Shown here in pieces: positions 20,936 through 33,950 of a stretch of 64,000 nucleotides of DNA. Source of the stretch: Phlebopus portentosus (taxonomy: Eukaryota > Basidiomycota > Agaricomycetes > Boletales > Boletinellaceae); the NCBI GenBank assembly GCA_037892935.1, contig JAYXKI010000008.1, positions 248,001 to 312,000 on the forward strand, in the 5' to 3' direction. The notes under the pieces were generated by a model, which saw only the letters and a program-made list of their open reading frames with translations, did no database searches and was not told where the DNA came from. Each line of letters begins with the position of its first letter. Position 1 is the stretch's first letter. A program made the position numbers and the translations under genes.

Positions 20936-23382
20936 TCAAATTATGTATCTATACCCACTCCATTCATCTCCTTTATCTCTTTTCGCAGCATCAGTACTCT
21001 CGTAGATACCGTTACGCGGGTCTCCACCAGCTTTCTCGGAGATTCCGATGACCTCGTCACGTTCTCCTCGATCACGACGGGCGTTCTCCTTAGATAACAA
21101 GAAGGTCATCGTGGAAGATCCGATTAGGCCCACAACGACATAGCCAAGTGTCACCGCATGTCCGATCGTATACCACGGCGTATCTTTCGACCGATACTAC
21201 GCGTATGGCTCTTAGTGTATCCATATCTGGATGTATCAGTAAGAAACTCACAGTATTAGAGCTTATGATTCCCGTTAGATTTGTGCTATAGCCGCTGTCA
21301 GCCACATATATATATTCAGTCGTTATGGGTCGTACCAGCATATCATCAACCCGATGGATACGCTACGCTTGTAGGATCCTTCAACGTTGTTGGACGTCCA
21401 GGCACTACACATCAGTTTCCACGTTGGCTTTCTTCTTCGAACGGTAAGAATGGAATAGACTTACAATGTATTTGCTAGAGAAAAAAAAAATCAGAATCTA
21501 TCTCGTAGCGTTTAATTCGGTAACTCACGATTTCCCGGGAAAATACCACTAGTATGTCCGAGCTCCGCATCAGTTATCGGTAGACGAGGTAGACTACAAG
21601 AGGACTCACAGAGCTGCGAGGTACGTGGCAAAGTATGATAGAGCCGGCTGCCTTGAACACAAAAGGATAATATAGCTAGCTCCAACTGATGACGCACAGT
21701 GAGTTAAGCAATGTCAGCTCTTCCTAGCGCAATTCGTTCAATACTCACTGAGAACCTGAAGTCCACTATCAAAGTATGTCAGCAACAGAGCTGTACCAAT
21801 TCAAGAGTACTGACATGGTGAAGTATGCACGTCTTTTCAGACGGTCAGCCGTGTATCCGATCGCAACAGAAATTACGCTTGCTGCAATATACACAGGAAC
21901 AGTGAGCAGGTTCGCTCTGGTAGCCGTATACCCTGAGAGCTGAGAAGTCAGACACCAGGTTATCCGTATGCATCGCAAGCTCCTACCTAGTTGTCCAATT
22001 ATACTAGGAAGAAACAAAGAAAAGGCATACATCGGGCCACCGAAACCTAATAAACGAACGGATCCAGATGAGACATAGGACGGTTTGCATAAGAAAATCA
22101 TCGAGATGAACCTATTAGAGTCATAGTGCCTAGCCACGTCTTATAATCTGTCAAACTCTTCTGGACGTTCTTCCACTGCAGTTTTTCTCCTCCAGCCGAG
22201 AATTGGTCGTCTGTCTGCAGACGACGAATAACATAAGCGCGCTCCTGTTCAGAAAGGAAACGCGCTGTTTCCGGGAAGTCTTGAAGGAGGAAATACGAGG
22301 TAGCACCGGCAATCACCGTGACGATTCCTTCAAGAATGAATATCCATGACCTTGAATCGGGGTTCGTCAAGGAGTTATCAGGCGACGTGAGACCTCATCA
22401 TACCAGGCAGCTTTATCTCCAACGCCGTCCATATTTGAGATCGCCGCCTGCCAAATTATAGGAATGAGAAGACGTGTAGAAGATGCCGAAAGAAGCATAC
22501 CGCTAAAAGGCCTCCGAATGCGCCTGAAACTGAGACAGAGGAATGAAATATAGCTAAACGAAGCCCGAGTTCATCTCTTTTATACCAACTGGGGAAAATA
22601 GCAATTGATCATTGTGGAATTCTTAAAGGCGAGTGTGAACGAAACATACCAAGAAAAGTAGTAGGTCACTCCAGGTAAAAAGCCAGCCTCGAATATCCCG
22701 AGAAGGATGCGAAGTGCTAGATGTCTCATTGAGTTTTGCTCTATGAGGTTTTGTTCCGAGCATACCGAGTAAGCCTCCGAAGTTCTCGACAAGACCCAAG
22801 CAAGTCTGACAAACATTGGTTCAAAACGTCAACAGACCAAAGAATGTGTTGAGACATACCGTTGCTATTCCCCAGAACAGCATTATAGACGATAACCAAA
22901 TAGATGGTCTCAAGCGCCTGATGCATAAATTGGAAGGTATCTAGACGATCGAAATTGCAGAGTCGTCGCATCGAGAATGTGCGGGACCTACCTCAAGAAG
23001 AGCATACGGCACAAAAAACATTGACAGGGCAATCAGATACTGAGTATCCGAGATGTTCAAATCTTCCTCCATCCCATACAGCTATACAGTACGTCGGGTT
23101 AGTGACTGAAATCAATTCATACGGCGAGCAAAAGGAAACTACCTTCGCGTTGCCTATACCCACCCTATCCAAGAAGCATAGGAGATAGAGAACAGACAGC
23201 CACGGAATCAATGTGAAGTCGATTCTTCGGACGAGACGCTTCTCATCAATTGCATTGTCATACTCTGTCCCATCGGTCCCTTGAGAATGCTCAGAATGAA
23301 CAATCAGATCAGGTTCGGCTTTCGACTTCTCAACGTCTTCGAGGCCTTTCGCGATTTCCGTAGGCACAGTAATATCTTGCAT
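20936..23382 (-). CDS. MFS transporter, anion:cation symporter (Dal5-like) family
   Basis: Seventeen exons can be joined in phase from the ATG at 23382 (MQDITVPTEIAKG) to the TGA at 20936-20938, giving about 517 residues with 12 expected membrane spans. Family motifs are FTLIPWLSVLYLLCFLDRVG, LNISDTQYLIAL, LLGIFEAGFLPGVTYYFSWY (joined form differs by one Cys), QDFPETARFLSEQER, ATRANLLTVPVY, SNNVEGSYKRS and PWYTIGHAVTLGYVVVGL. The family takes up organic anions such as allantoate, nicotinate or pantothenate with protons; the substrate cannot be told. Some exons are tiny: 21749-21765 (17 bp), 21529-21548 (20 bp) and 21465-21474 (10 bp). One acceptor (21285 or 21294) is ambiguous. A truncated copy follows downstream. 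Confidence 0.88.
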
Positions 23383-24067
23383 AGTGAGGCAGAGAGGTGT
23401 TATTTCAGCTCTTCTATTCGTTCAATTTATAGCGTCGAGCAAGCAAGGCCGAGCTGTCGCCCAGATCACGGAAGTCAGAACGAAAGAATTGAGGGGCGTT
23501 CCTTCAATCCTCACTGGAAGTCCATTCAACGGACGTTTATGTCCTTCAGACTCGGATGATCCTATTTGGCGAATTTCGATGACATTACGGACATGGGTGA
23601 TCCTATTTGACGAATATTGAACGAGATGTCCTCCCATGCCATCAGGAACCCGGGTAATCCTATTTGGCGAGTTTTGATGATATTTAGTTTTGTTCCTAGC
23701 CGAGACGGCACCAATCCAGACAACAATCATGGGACGAACAGTCATCTCTCTCATTGGAGGAGACCCTGTCCGGAAGGCTTCCAACCTGTAAAATGGCTTG
23801 GAAAGGGTTTTGAAAGGGCGCTTCCGCCACGAAATACTCACGATCTCGGCCGCCTTGCTATCGCCGTACTTTAGCGAGGCTCAATCACATTCGAAGCACA
23901 TTCGAAGGCGGGGTAAGAGTGGGGTAGGCAGGTGAAAAAAGAATGAATTATAATTAAGTTTGTGGGGCAGCCAAGAACGGCAGATAGGGCACGTGATTCT
24001 TACACGTGCCTTAGCCGCGCGTCACGGTAGTCTCTCCTCTGACTTCCTGACAGAACGCAACGATAAG
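23383..24067. other. Divergent promoter region with degenerate repeats
   Basis: This lies between two genes transcribed away from each other. From ~23550 to ~23690 a motif close to GATCCTATTTGGCGAATTT occurs three times (23556, 23600 and 23656) with about 45-55 bp spacing and some mismatches. A related word occurs upstream of the truncated transporter copy at ~20177. No gene is seen. Confidence 0.55.
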
Positions 24068-25176
24068 ATGCCTCGTCAAGACATAGACCCGCTTGCAGAT
24101 ACTCAGCCTCCGCGCTACTCGTATGAATCTGACGATGAAGACGAATTGGACGTTATAAATCCCTCATCAGATTCTTCGGCAGACGCTTCTACTGTGGAAG
24201 TCCGTTTCTTACCACCAGCTGAAGGAGAGAATGACAAGGAAAAAGAAGGCACTTTGATAATTGCGAGTGGTGGGATAGGTGTAGCTTGGGCGCGTGGTGC
24301 AAGCTTAGGGGAGCAGGTCGGACAAGTAAATGTTAATAAACGTGCAGTCAGTATGTCTTTACCGCTTCTAGGGAAAGAGTTTCTGAAAGCTATGTCACGA
24401 ATTGTAGATCGGTCTTATATTTCGTCCGGCTTGGGCAAGAACTAACGGAACAATTATAATATCCGAGGCATTCACACGGCTTCCTGTGATCGCCATGAAC
24501 CCTTACGCTAGGGCTGTACTTGATCGTTGGAACCCTTCCAAGTGCGCGTCTTTTTCATAATAACTCCCCGATTTTGGTTTTTAATCCTGACTATGCATCC
24601 ATATAGAGTGGTCCTGCTTGATGCGTATTCCACGGCGACATATATTTCCCCAGAACCCATACCACACCACGCAGCTCCATTGCGATATCTTAGCACGGTG
24701 GGTTTTTCGGGACTTTACTCCAGTAAAGTCATTCTGATTAGTGATATCAAACTCAGGAACGTAAAGTATTGCCGAATAGTTCACCTCTGTCCTTTTTCGC
24801 ACCTCCGAACCTTATACAGTCGACTACAGCCGCATTCCTAAACCTACTTGCACTTCCTTCCAGCCAAAAGGCGTCGTCTGGTCTTGCGCTACTTGTCCCA
24901 TCGCGTCGCGCACCATTGCCTAGCCCCAAAATTATCCCTCCTGACGAAGATGAGAGCACGAGTGCTACATTGTCCGTCCTTTCAAGTATCGAGGATTCAG
25001 AAGACTGGGATCCGGCGCTCCTTCGTCAGACGCACCACGCGGCTCTGGAAGCAGCTAGCATTCACGACAGGGCCGGAGAATGGACCGACCCTATAGCTGA
25101 CAGGAGAGAGAAGAAAAGCGCGAAACCATATGGACGAAGACGACTGACCGAGACAGAAGAAGGAATGTATATTTAA
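24068..25176 (+). CDS. Probable proteasome assembly chaperone 1-like protein
   Basis: Four exons (24068-24346, 24408-24541, 24607-24697, 24757-25176) give 307 residues starting MPRQDIDPLADTQPP. An acidic N-terminus (SYESDDEDELD) precedes a compact domain with GVAWARGASLGEQVG, LIFRPAWARTNGTIIISEAF, SKVVLLDAYSTATYI and FFAPPNLIQSTTAAFLNLL. The order and the surface helix after APPNL resemble fungal Pba1/PSMG1, which helps assemble the 20S proteasome alpha ring. This is a weak recollection, not a clear motif match. The first donor is GTCAGT, chosen because the more usual GTATGT four bases later breaks the phase. The C-terminus is charged. Confidence 0.5.
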
Positions 25177-25353
25177 ACAATATCTACTTGGACAAATGAA
25201 AGCTCAAAGGTGCTACACACAACTGTTGGAGTCCCCTTTCATGGATATTCGTTGCTCTTATTAAACTATTTGCTGGAATCCGAACCGAGGACAATTCCTC
25301 ATCATCAATTTCTGACCCTGTGCCTACGGACCTCGGCTCTCCTTCCATGTCGT

Positions 25354-26938
25354 TCACTGTTGCATGCCAAGTGGAGATATCAAAGTTCTTCTCCGCTCCG
25401 AAGTCACAAGCCTGGACGTAGTTCTCTCGGAGATTGAGATAAGACGCTGGGCCATAATCCCCGGCACTGCCGTCGTAAATCCCGTCGGAACCTTTGAATA
25501 TCGTTGCTAAAAGTCATGTAAAAGCAAGTTCATCGGATGGTCCAGAAGGAATAGAGTCAAGTCCTTTATGCACTACGTACATCATCAATGGGTGCCATTA
25601 CCACGCATGCAAGGCAAGCCAGAAAGATCCTTAAAGTTAATTTCAAATTAGATATATATCGTGATTCTTGTGATAGTGGGGGGACCTACACGGCGTAATA
25701 AACTATTGAATCCCTAATTAAAATTTGTATCAAGCAGTTTCCGGAGGACAGAGATCTGATATCCTCTCGGTATGACTTGGCAGCCTTGAAGCATACCATT
25801 GCGGCTAGGAACGTCTCAAAAAGAAGCAACTCGGACCAGTAGAACCATGACGACCCATGTACACCCTGGACAGGTTTTTCCGCGCAGAATAGATGGCGCA
25901 TTCCCGGCACCGAAGTTGAGACCACTGTACACCAGTAGTAATTTAATTTCAGCGCAAACATGGGACTCGCCAGCAGTGATATACGTACTGTTAGTTTGCA
26001 GGGTATACTGAACAAGTTCCTCTACTGTCACACCGAGCAGAGCAACGAAAAAAACCACCATTACAACAAGTACTTTCCTGCTTCCGTTGTATAATGCGTA
26101 AATCCGCATCATCAGTATTACTAAAATGATTATGAATTTCTTCTGAGACAACAAGTGGGTCTGCCCCTACCGTCCGCTAACATAGCGAGAACCGGAGACG
26201 CAAATGTTTGGTAGTTGCCCATTGTACCTAAATGGATTTATTTACTGAAAGAATCACTCCGGAAAAATGTATGGATCAACTCACATCTATCCATATGAGG
26301 GTATAAGACCGTATTTAGTTAGAATGAATATTGGAGTACCTACTTTATTGGTTATGAGTGGATAGAAGATAGCTGCTCCAAGTAGACAAAAAATTAGATG
26401 CTGGAACAGGTTGTATGGGATTCAATGCGCACCAGCTGTTGATATTCTGAGATGAAGTTCGTCAAGTATATAGATCACGAACAAGAAATACATCGCAAGT
26501 TATCACGTACGTCTTGTGAATGAGAGTAAGGTAGTGACACTGATTTTCCTTTATTCATACTTTGCAATTCAGAGCGAAACAAACACCTACCGTAAGGAAT
26601 AAGGCTTTCCCAAGGGACCAATGAGATTTCTGCGCATACTCTTGAAAAAAAATCTTTAACAAAGTAAAGCACGTAACTAAACCAACCCAAATTAGCTCGA
26701 CTTCCATGTCGACCGCGATAACTATTTAGAGCATGAGAACACTTTCTGAGAATAAGTATAGACACTTGACCACCTACGCAAGTCATGCACAAAAACGCCG
26801 TAGGAAGCAACTACGCGAAATGCGTTAGTTCACGAACAGATATGCAAGCATGTTGCAGTGAACGAACATACCTTGACACAAACCGTCCAGCCGAAAGATA
26901 TCTAAATCGATAAGTTGCGCTTCAGAAATAGTATTCAT
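25354..26938 (-). CDS. DUF6533-like multi-pass membrane protein
   Basis: The start is an ATG at 26938 (MNTISEAQLIDL). Following exons show VASYGVFVHDL, then EYAQKSHWSLGKALFLT, the signature of the basidiomycete DUF6533 family (about seven membrane spans, function unknown). A large exon around 26154-25686 carries MRIYALYNGSRKVLVVMV and ends RDSIVYYAV at a GTAGGT donor. Next come IFLACLACVVMAPIDD and a last exon ending LISPLGMQQ at the TGA 25354-25356. The 5' exons between 26150 and 26600 are only partly resolved. An alternative frame of the last exon stays open to 25184, but the splice phase favours the shorter end. The 3' end faces the chaperone-like gene. Confidence 0.6.
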
Positions 26939-27298
26939 TCGGATGGGAGGCCAAGAAAATGCGAGCCATCAGTTCATATATGTATACGATATCGAAGCAG
27001 GTCAATTACCGAAGAAGAGCAATCTTCTCCACTTTTCGGAGAGAAAGTAGAGTTAGGTGGGGTCGTGGGATTACGAAATTCTGTTTCATCAACGGACTTA
27101 TACTTAGCAACCCAGAGATTCAATCGGGGCGTGATGGAAACTAAAGCACAGGCACAGTATCTAAGTTCGTTCGTGAAAATTGCAACAGTAAGTTGACCGG
27201 TAATAAATCATGAGGACCATCGGCGTAGTACACGTATAGGTATACACAAACATTACAGAGTTCAGTTTATCCAGCCCTTTGAAGCGAAAATCTACAGA
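26939..27298. other. Intergenic region upstream of DUF6533-like gene
   Basis: About 360 bp between the start of the DUF6533-like gene and the stop of BRO1, both on the minus strand. No gene or clear motif is seen. Confidence 0.5.
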
Positions 27299-30200
27299 TC
27301 ACCGAGTATAAGGACCGTATGAATTCTGCTGGTATTGTCCGTACGGTTGCGATGGAGGCGGAGGAACCGGAGGGAGCGATGGCGTTTGCGACAGCGAAGC
27401 ACTTCGCGATTGAGGAACTCCGTATTGCTGCTGCTGATAATTAACTGGAGGAGGCGGCGGAGGGAACGGAGATGAATGTTGTAGTTGGCTACCATAGTTA
27501 GTTGGTGGTGCATATGATGATGGCTGCTGCTGCTGAGACTGATGCCGCGGATACTGCTGAAACTGAGGCTGATTTCTCTGCCGATCATAAGAAGGCGATG
27601 ATGTCGGAGGCGCGTTGCTACCCAAGAAGTGGCTCGGGAGCCCCGGAGTGCTGAACATGTTCGCGTACGGGTCCGATGGCTGCTGCTGAGGAGGTGAAGG
27701 CGTCGAATAGCTGACAGAAGGTCTAGGGGGTGGAGGAGGTAAGGACGAATAGCTCGAATTCTGAGCATGAGTTGGCATCGGCGGGCGTGAAGGAGGTGAT
27801 GAGCTGTCTCGTAGGTTCATGGACCGGAAAGACGAGTCCAAGCTATTCACCGACGGAGGCGGTCCTAGTGCAAGCGAACGAGGCTTCTCTGCTAAAGGCG
27901 GAGGTGCAGCAGACAGAGACTTCTTCCGCTCAGCCTCCGCAACCAGTGCATCCCGTTCTGCCACACGTTCCGCAACAAATGACTTTACGTTACGTTTTAG
28001 CGCGGTACAGAGACCTGTCAAATCTCTGTAGAACTGGAGACCCTTCCTGTACACGCGCTGTGAGTACTTCGATGTACTCTGAAAGCGAAACACTTACGCC
28101 AAACCATCCCGAACTTCCATATACCCGTCCCTAGCGCGAGTAAACCGACGCATAGTTTCTCTCTTTCTCTTTTCACGTTCTTCCCATTTTCGAGCGCCGG
28201 GGCCGCGGCCGGCAAGATCTTTGAGGCCCTTCCAGAGCTGCGTGATCTCCGATAAGACCGTCTGCTCATATTGTACCGTAGCGACAAGGCTGTTCTGAAA
28301 TGGTTTGAACTTTTCGAGTTCTGCAGCGAACAAAGCAGGTTCAACAGCCTGGTTCCGGCGATTGAGTAAAAGCAAATGTGAAACATCGTCCGATTGGATC
28401 TAACACGTAGGATAAGCATGACTCACACGAGCAGACAAAGGTAACACTGACCTTCTCTTTCAAATCTCTCAGGACGTTCTTCCTCTCTGTCGAGATTTTG
28501 TTTAGCCGTGTCAATCGCTGATCAAGTTCATCAATGAATGTTGTTATTTTGGACCGTTCTTCTTCGTCTCTGTCTTCGTTGTTCGGATCCAAGTCCAAAA
28601 GGCTACCACCCGGCCCTCGATCCGCGCTCTGTCTGAACACGTCTTCGATTTGATCGGATAAGAGGACCGCGATGTCACCCTTGACACTGTCCCAAAGGGC
28701 TTGTACTTGCTGATCAGATGCACCTGCTGCTTCTAGCGCATCCTTGTGAGACTTCAGGTCCTGGCGCACCGAGCGAGATGGACCCGCAGATGGCTCCTGC
28801 GTGAACAAGTGCTCGTACTTGACGCGCATTGCTTCGCAATCCCGGAGTTCAATCTCAAGATCGCGCTGTATACTATCGAGATCGTCCCGTACGGCATCGC
28901 GGAGACGTGACAAGTCAGACAAAAGGCGAGAGACAGGCTCACGTTCTTCGATGAGACCGATGTCGTCACGCATGCGAGTTACCTCCGATGGCAATTCAGT
29001 CGAACCCTCGACATGCAGACCTTCCACCATCGCCTTGTAGCGACCCAGTCCTTCCTGGACACCCAAAGCATCCAGAACTGATCGCTTTTCAGTCTCTGCT
29101 GTATCTACCCTTTCGACCTCCGCGCGCACAAGCTTCGCCTTCTCCTCGGAGTAGACGCTCGCGCTTTCGTGGACACTTAGCGGGATGAGCTTGATGAAGA
29201 TATCCGGTCCGATGGTCTTCTGCACGTCTGGAGCACTGTAAACCTCCTGTATTTGTATTGGCTTGGCAACTTGGAGCTTGTCGATCTGTGGTAGGGTCTC
29301 GAGGGGTGGGACCACGGCATTGTAGATCAGGTCGTTGTCTCGCGAAGCTTCGTTCTTTTTCTCGGTGCACAAAGCGAGGTGAAACTTTGACAGTTCCTGC
29401 ATGGCCGACCCCGCATCCGGAGGCAGATTAGGAGACATTTGTGGCATGAACATTCCACCAAACGACGAGGCTAGCTTCGATGCTTCCTTTGCGGCGGACT
29501 CCGCCGCCGTGAACCTAGCAAGTGCATCACCGTGCTTACCAGCGGCATTATCGGCTTGTGCGCGATGAAGTTGCGCTAACGAGGTGAAATACTTAGATTT
29601 GATCTAATAAATATAATAAATCAGATAAGAGTCATGACTAAGCGTATGTACGAGCCTGAAGCACCGTCACCCAGTTACGGTCGAAGATACCTTTGCCCAT
29701 AAACTCCTTCACTTCTTCGCATAGCGCGGTATACATGGACGCTGTTTGATTGGCCACTTTGGCGACGAGACCACTGCCTTTCCTTTCATCGACACATTTC
29801 TCGTAAAAGACCTCTGTTGCTTGAGCCACCATAATATTCACCAGGAATTTCACGACTTCCCGGCTTAAATCAGTTGAAGGAGCATGTAAGAAGTTGTCGT
29901 TTATGTAGGTGAGCATGCCGGCGCTTGTTCGGAAATAATGAAATGCACGTTTGAGTCCCTCAGGATCACCACGGTTCTGTGCAGCTGCGATGGCAGAATG
30001 TGTGGCAGCGAGCTGGAAGATGACAGACGCCTTCTCGTATGCTAGTGACGTCTGCGTTGTGAGCTTGTTCGTGAACGCGTCGTGCCACGGGAATGATACT
30101 CTGATCTCCGCGAACCGTAGCTCAAGAAGCTCAAGTTGACCAAAATACTTGTACAACAAGTCTCTCGCTGGTTACTTGGACCTTAGAGCCGGGTTCGGAG

Positions 30201-30407
30201 AGATGTGATGGGCCACTCACCCGTAGTATCGCTACCTGCGCCTTTCACAGCATCCTGTCTACATCGCTGCAGAGCAGCACACTCTGCCATATAATTGTCC
30301 GGATTCTCACCATACGACTGAGCGATCAGATTGCGTATGGGTGACGTCCAGTCGACCTCCTCTGTCGTCTTCTTCGGTATCGATATTGTCGGTGATTGGG
30401 TTGTCAT
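27299..30407 (-). CDS. BRO1: BRO1-domain ESCRT-associated protein (Bro1/Vps31)
   Basis: Five exons (30407-30221, 30167-29656, 29603-28452, 28399-28098, 28046-27299) give 966 residues. Residues ~1-390 form the BRO1 domain, which binds the ESCRT-III subunit Snf7. This is visible in VDWTSPIRNLIAQSYGENP, SLAYEKASVIFQLAATHSAI and YKYFGQLELLELRF. Residues ~390-720 are a helical, coiled-coil V domain that binds ubiquitin and cargo. The tail is Pro/Gln/Ser-rich with runs of P and Q, as in Bro1/ALIX. The protein recruits the deubiquitinase Doa4 during multivesicular-body sorting in yeast. The tail separates it from Rim20, though that is not absolute. The intron from 29655 seems to use a GC donor (CAG|GCTCGT). 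Confidence 0.93.
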
Positions 30408-31338
30408 TGTTTCGGCTATGCGCCTGCGTCGTCGTCAACAAAGACCTAGACGACTGTGAATAAACGAGTGCTTCCACCACGGCTGCTCGAATGCCAATGC
30501 GCAGGTGCTGGTGACGCGTGACGCGTACTGTCACGTGCTAAACTCGCCCTACGAGTGTAATATTGTGTATCACGTCCGAGTCGAAACTTCGAATCAAAAC
30601 TTCGAGTCTGCCTCAGTATTACTATTATCTTTGTGCTGACCGTTGGCCCTAGTTTTCATCAGATTCCTACGTCGTATGTTATTCTTGCACCGGAGCTCCT
30701 TGTGCTGAAGAGACAGTATGAAGACTGAGGACAAAAACTCTCTTCGATTGTGGCGAACTTGACTCCGCGAACTGTATCGCCAGCAAGAGGTTGTCTTCCA
30801 ACACAATGCTACACGTGTTTTGAATTTGACGTCCTGTGTTCATGGTGCGACCCGTTTTCAGACCGGAACGCGCAAAGGTGTGACTGCTCTTGAAGAACTA
30901 GTCAATTCGCATTCAGTTTACCAGATCGACTGACTGGTCATGTTGGTCGGTGAAACTTAGAAGAGACATGGGCTGATACAAATCCCGCTCAGCTTTGTTA
31001 GATTCTATTCTAGAAATTCCATTGCACAGGCCTCCAGCCCAGGACCCCTGGCAATTCCTACTCACAGAGGGGATTTTACATTCCCCGGGGCCAATTTGAC
31101 GCCATTTTCATATGTTTCAGAACAACCGGGAGCATTTTCCGGGAAAAAAAGAAAAAAAAAAAAAGCGAAAAGTCCAAGTCTTTGGGGACCGAGGCCTCCG
31201 TTGGCGTTGCCGGGCGTCCTGAGCCTCCGTGACTTTGTTTCGTAATAACGCCCCGTCCCAAGCTTCTGTTCAGGCTCAGACACAGAATTGGCTGTCTGAC
31301 TTCATTATATCTGGGTGCGTTAGCCCACACAGAGGCAG
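30408..31338. other. Intergenic region
   Basis: Spacer between the divergently arranged BRO1 and first permease gene. It has a short repeated word AACTTCGA(A/G)TC at ~30586 and ~30600, and an A-rich tract near 31143. No gene is seen. Confidence 0.5.
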
Positions 31339-33950
31339 CTCTGCCAGCTTGGTATCCCACTTCCAGTTGAGCACCCCGTATTATATCATTCGAAAAGACA
31401 ACCCAACTCCAGAAGACGTTTTCCCCCTTTTTTTCCCATGGGACCAACTTGTGAGTCGCAACTCAAAGTAATATTCCTGCAGGGTAACTCATGTCTGTAA
31501 AAAATTCAGTGAGCGTTCAGGACGGTTCTTCTGTGCAATCTGTCCCACTCCCCTCTTTTGCCGAGTCTCAGTTTGATTTTATTCTTCGTCGTCAAAGATC
31601 CCGACACAAAGAAAATGGTGAACTCAAGCTGACAGCGTCACCTTCCCGATTCCATACTCTGTCAAATGATTTCGAATTCGCCGGATGGGGATCCGTTTCT
31701 TACCTCGAGTTCACAGAGGACGATGTTCGAAAAGGCGAGGAAACAATAAAGCAAGATAAATCTGGACCTGTACTTGGTGCTTGGATGGCAAGTGCTGTCG
31801 CCGCGAATGAGGTCTTCGGAAGTGTGTTTTACGCTTTCCCTCCTGTCATTGCGTCGGCTGGCGTGTAGTGAGTCCAAAGTCTCCGAGGCTGACGTGGTGC
31901 TCACTTTATTAAAATTTTGCTTCAGTTCTCCCATATCTCTTTTGATCGCAACCTCGACGCTCTTTCTGTGGAGACCGATCATCGAAGAGCTCACGTCTGC
32001 ATTTTCTACTAGTGGCGCAAACTACACGTACTTGTACGTCACCATCTTCACTCTTCAGTAGCTTGCTCACTCCCCTGATAATCCCCATTTCAAAACATTG
32101 TGCTTTGAAAGAGTCAACTCGAGCACAAAATCAGTGGCTCTGGTGGGTGGAGCTTTGGCTTTGCTTGACTACTCCACGACATCTGTAGTATCCGCAGCAA
32201 CCGCTTCGGAGTATGTCGCCGGCGAGACATCGCTGCCCTACCCGATATGTGTCGGAACAATATTGTTCGCGATTTTCCCGTTGGTGATTAGCCTCCTCGG
32301 TCTCAGGGAAAGCGCAAGGACGGCATTTGGGATCCTCACGCTTCATGTACGCCACTCTTCAGTTATGGAGACCGCTATGCTAACTCTCGGACGTTAGATG
32401 GCGACCATGATTGCTCTTACCATCGCCGCTCTCGTTGCGTGGTTGTGTCATGGCAACTCAATCATTCACAGCAATTGGATAGATGGACAACCTGGATCTT
32501 CATCCGGAATTGCCCACCAAATTTTCAACGGTGTCTGTCTCGGGATGCTGGGAATGACTGGCTTTGAATGTATGCGTTCGAACCTGCCTGATACCTGGAA
32601 TAATCTGTCTCACTCGCTTCTCAGGCTCGCCCGACTACGTGCCTGTTGTTCGTCCTGGTGCCTTCCCGAAAGTTCTTAGGAATATCCACTATCCAACAGT
32701 GATCCTCTATGCTCTGCTGATGCTTATGGTCCTAGCCAACATACCTCTTGAAGTCATTGAAAACGCGCCTAATGTGCTTAGCGTCCTAGCTGAACGGGTC
32801 CGCCTCCCCCTTTCTTCTAATTTGTCCTCGCTGAACGATGATATTGATTAAATTAGGTGGGCGGTAGATGGATGCGCATATGGGTTGTCGTGGACGCCAG
32901 TATTGTCCTAAGTGCCGGAGTCCTGACAGGTCAGACCCCACTCTTTTTCCTCACCATTCCTGGTTGGTTACATTGCTGTTCCCCAGGGATTTTGAGTGCA
33001 TGCGCTCTGCTCGAGAAACTCGCGCGAGATAGGGTCGTCCCAAAGAAAGTCCTATACCAATTACCAAAAACAAACGCTCAAGCGATCGCCATCGCTTCGT
33101 TCACCGTTCTTTGTGGTATACTGTACGCGAGCGCGAGTGCAAACCTGGCTATCATTTCGAAAATGTGCGCATTTTCACAGATATGAACCTCTGTTGTCGA
33201 ATCAGCCTAATTTTTTTTGCTCTTCCATAGGTTCGCAATGACGTGGCTATCGGTCATGACACTCTTCCCTATCTCGGATTTACTTCTGAAGTTTAACCGA
33301 GGACGAATCCCGCGTTCCCGGCGTGCTTCACTCCTAGTGGTTTTCGCCGCACTCCTAGTGGGATTAATTGCATTTGCGGGTAATATTGCCATTGATCCGA
33401 CGACTGTGGGGTAAGCGCATTCACATGCTTTGAATTTTAAATAAATAAAAAAATGTCGCTGCACGTTCATCCCCGTGTTCTCCCAGATACTTCTCGGCAT
33501 ACGCAATAGCGATATGGACGCTGTTCTTCATTGCGAATAATAAAGCGAGGCTCGTTAAATGGAGCTACTGGATATACGATCAATCACCGATCATGCATGA
33601 GTGGCAATGGGCATGTCGTTTCAGCGACGGCCTTGTCAAGACCCTCCGAAGATCGCGTCGTCGGCCCGTTTGTGTGCTTGCCAAATCAGACGAGGTATGA
33701 CATTATTCGATAATACGCATCAAATATGTTCATCAAATATCTGTACTCACCTTGTGCAGATCCATCATTTGTTCCGGATGATAACCTATGTTTCAAAGAA
33801 TGAGGAGACGTCTTGCATGAAGCTCGCCCATTTCTACGAAAAAGTCGAAGAAATTCCTTCCGAGATTGAGGCAAACGCAAAGTGTGAGGGTCATCGTTTC
33901 GAGCGATGAAGGCGTGAACTGATATCTTCGGCATCCTTCCATGTTATTTA
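31339..33950 (+). repeat. Duplicated permease block, copy 1
   Basis: This segment is nearly identical to 36360-38948, at an offset of about 5020 bp. It includes ~150 bp of upstream sequence and the first ten exons and introns of the permease gene. Differences are scattered substitutions plus one intron insertion, an A/T-rich piece at about 33430-33452 that is absent in copy 2. Similarity stops sharply at the acceptor of intron 10 (TTATTTAG). Confidence 0.9.
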
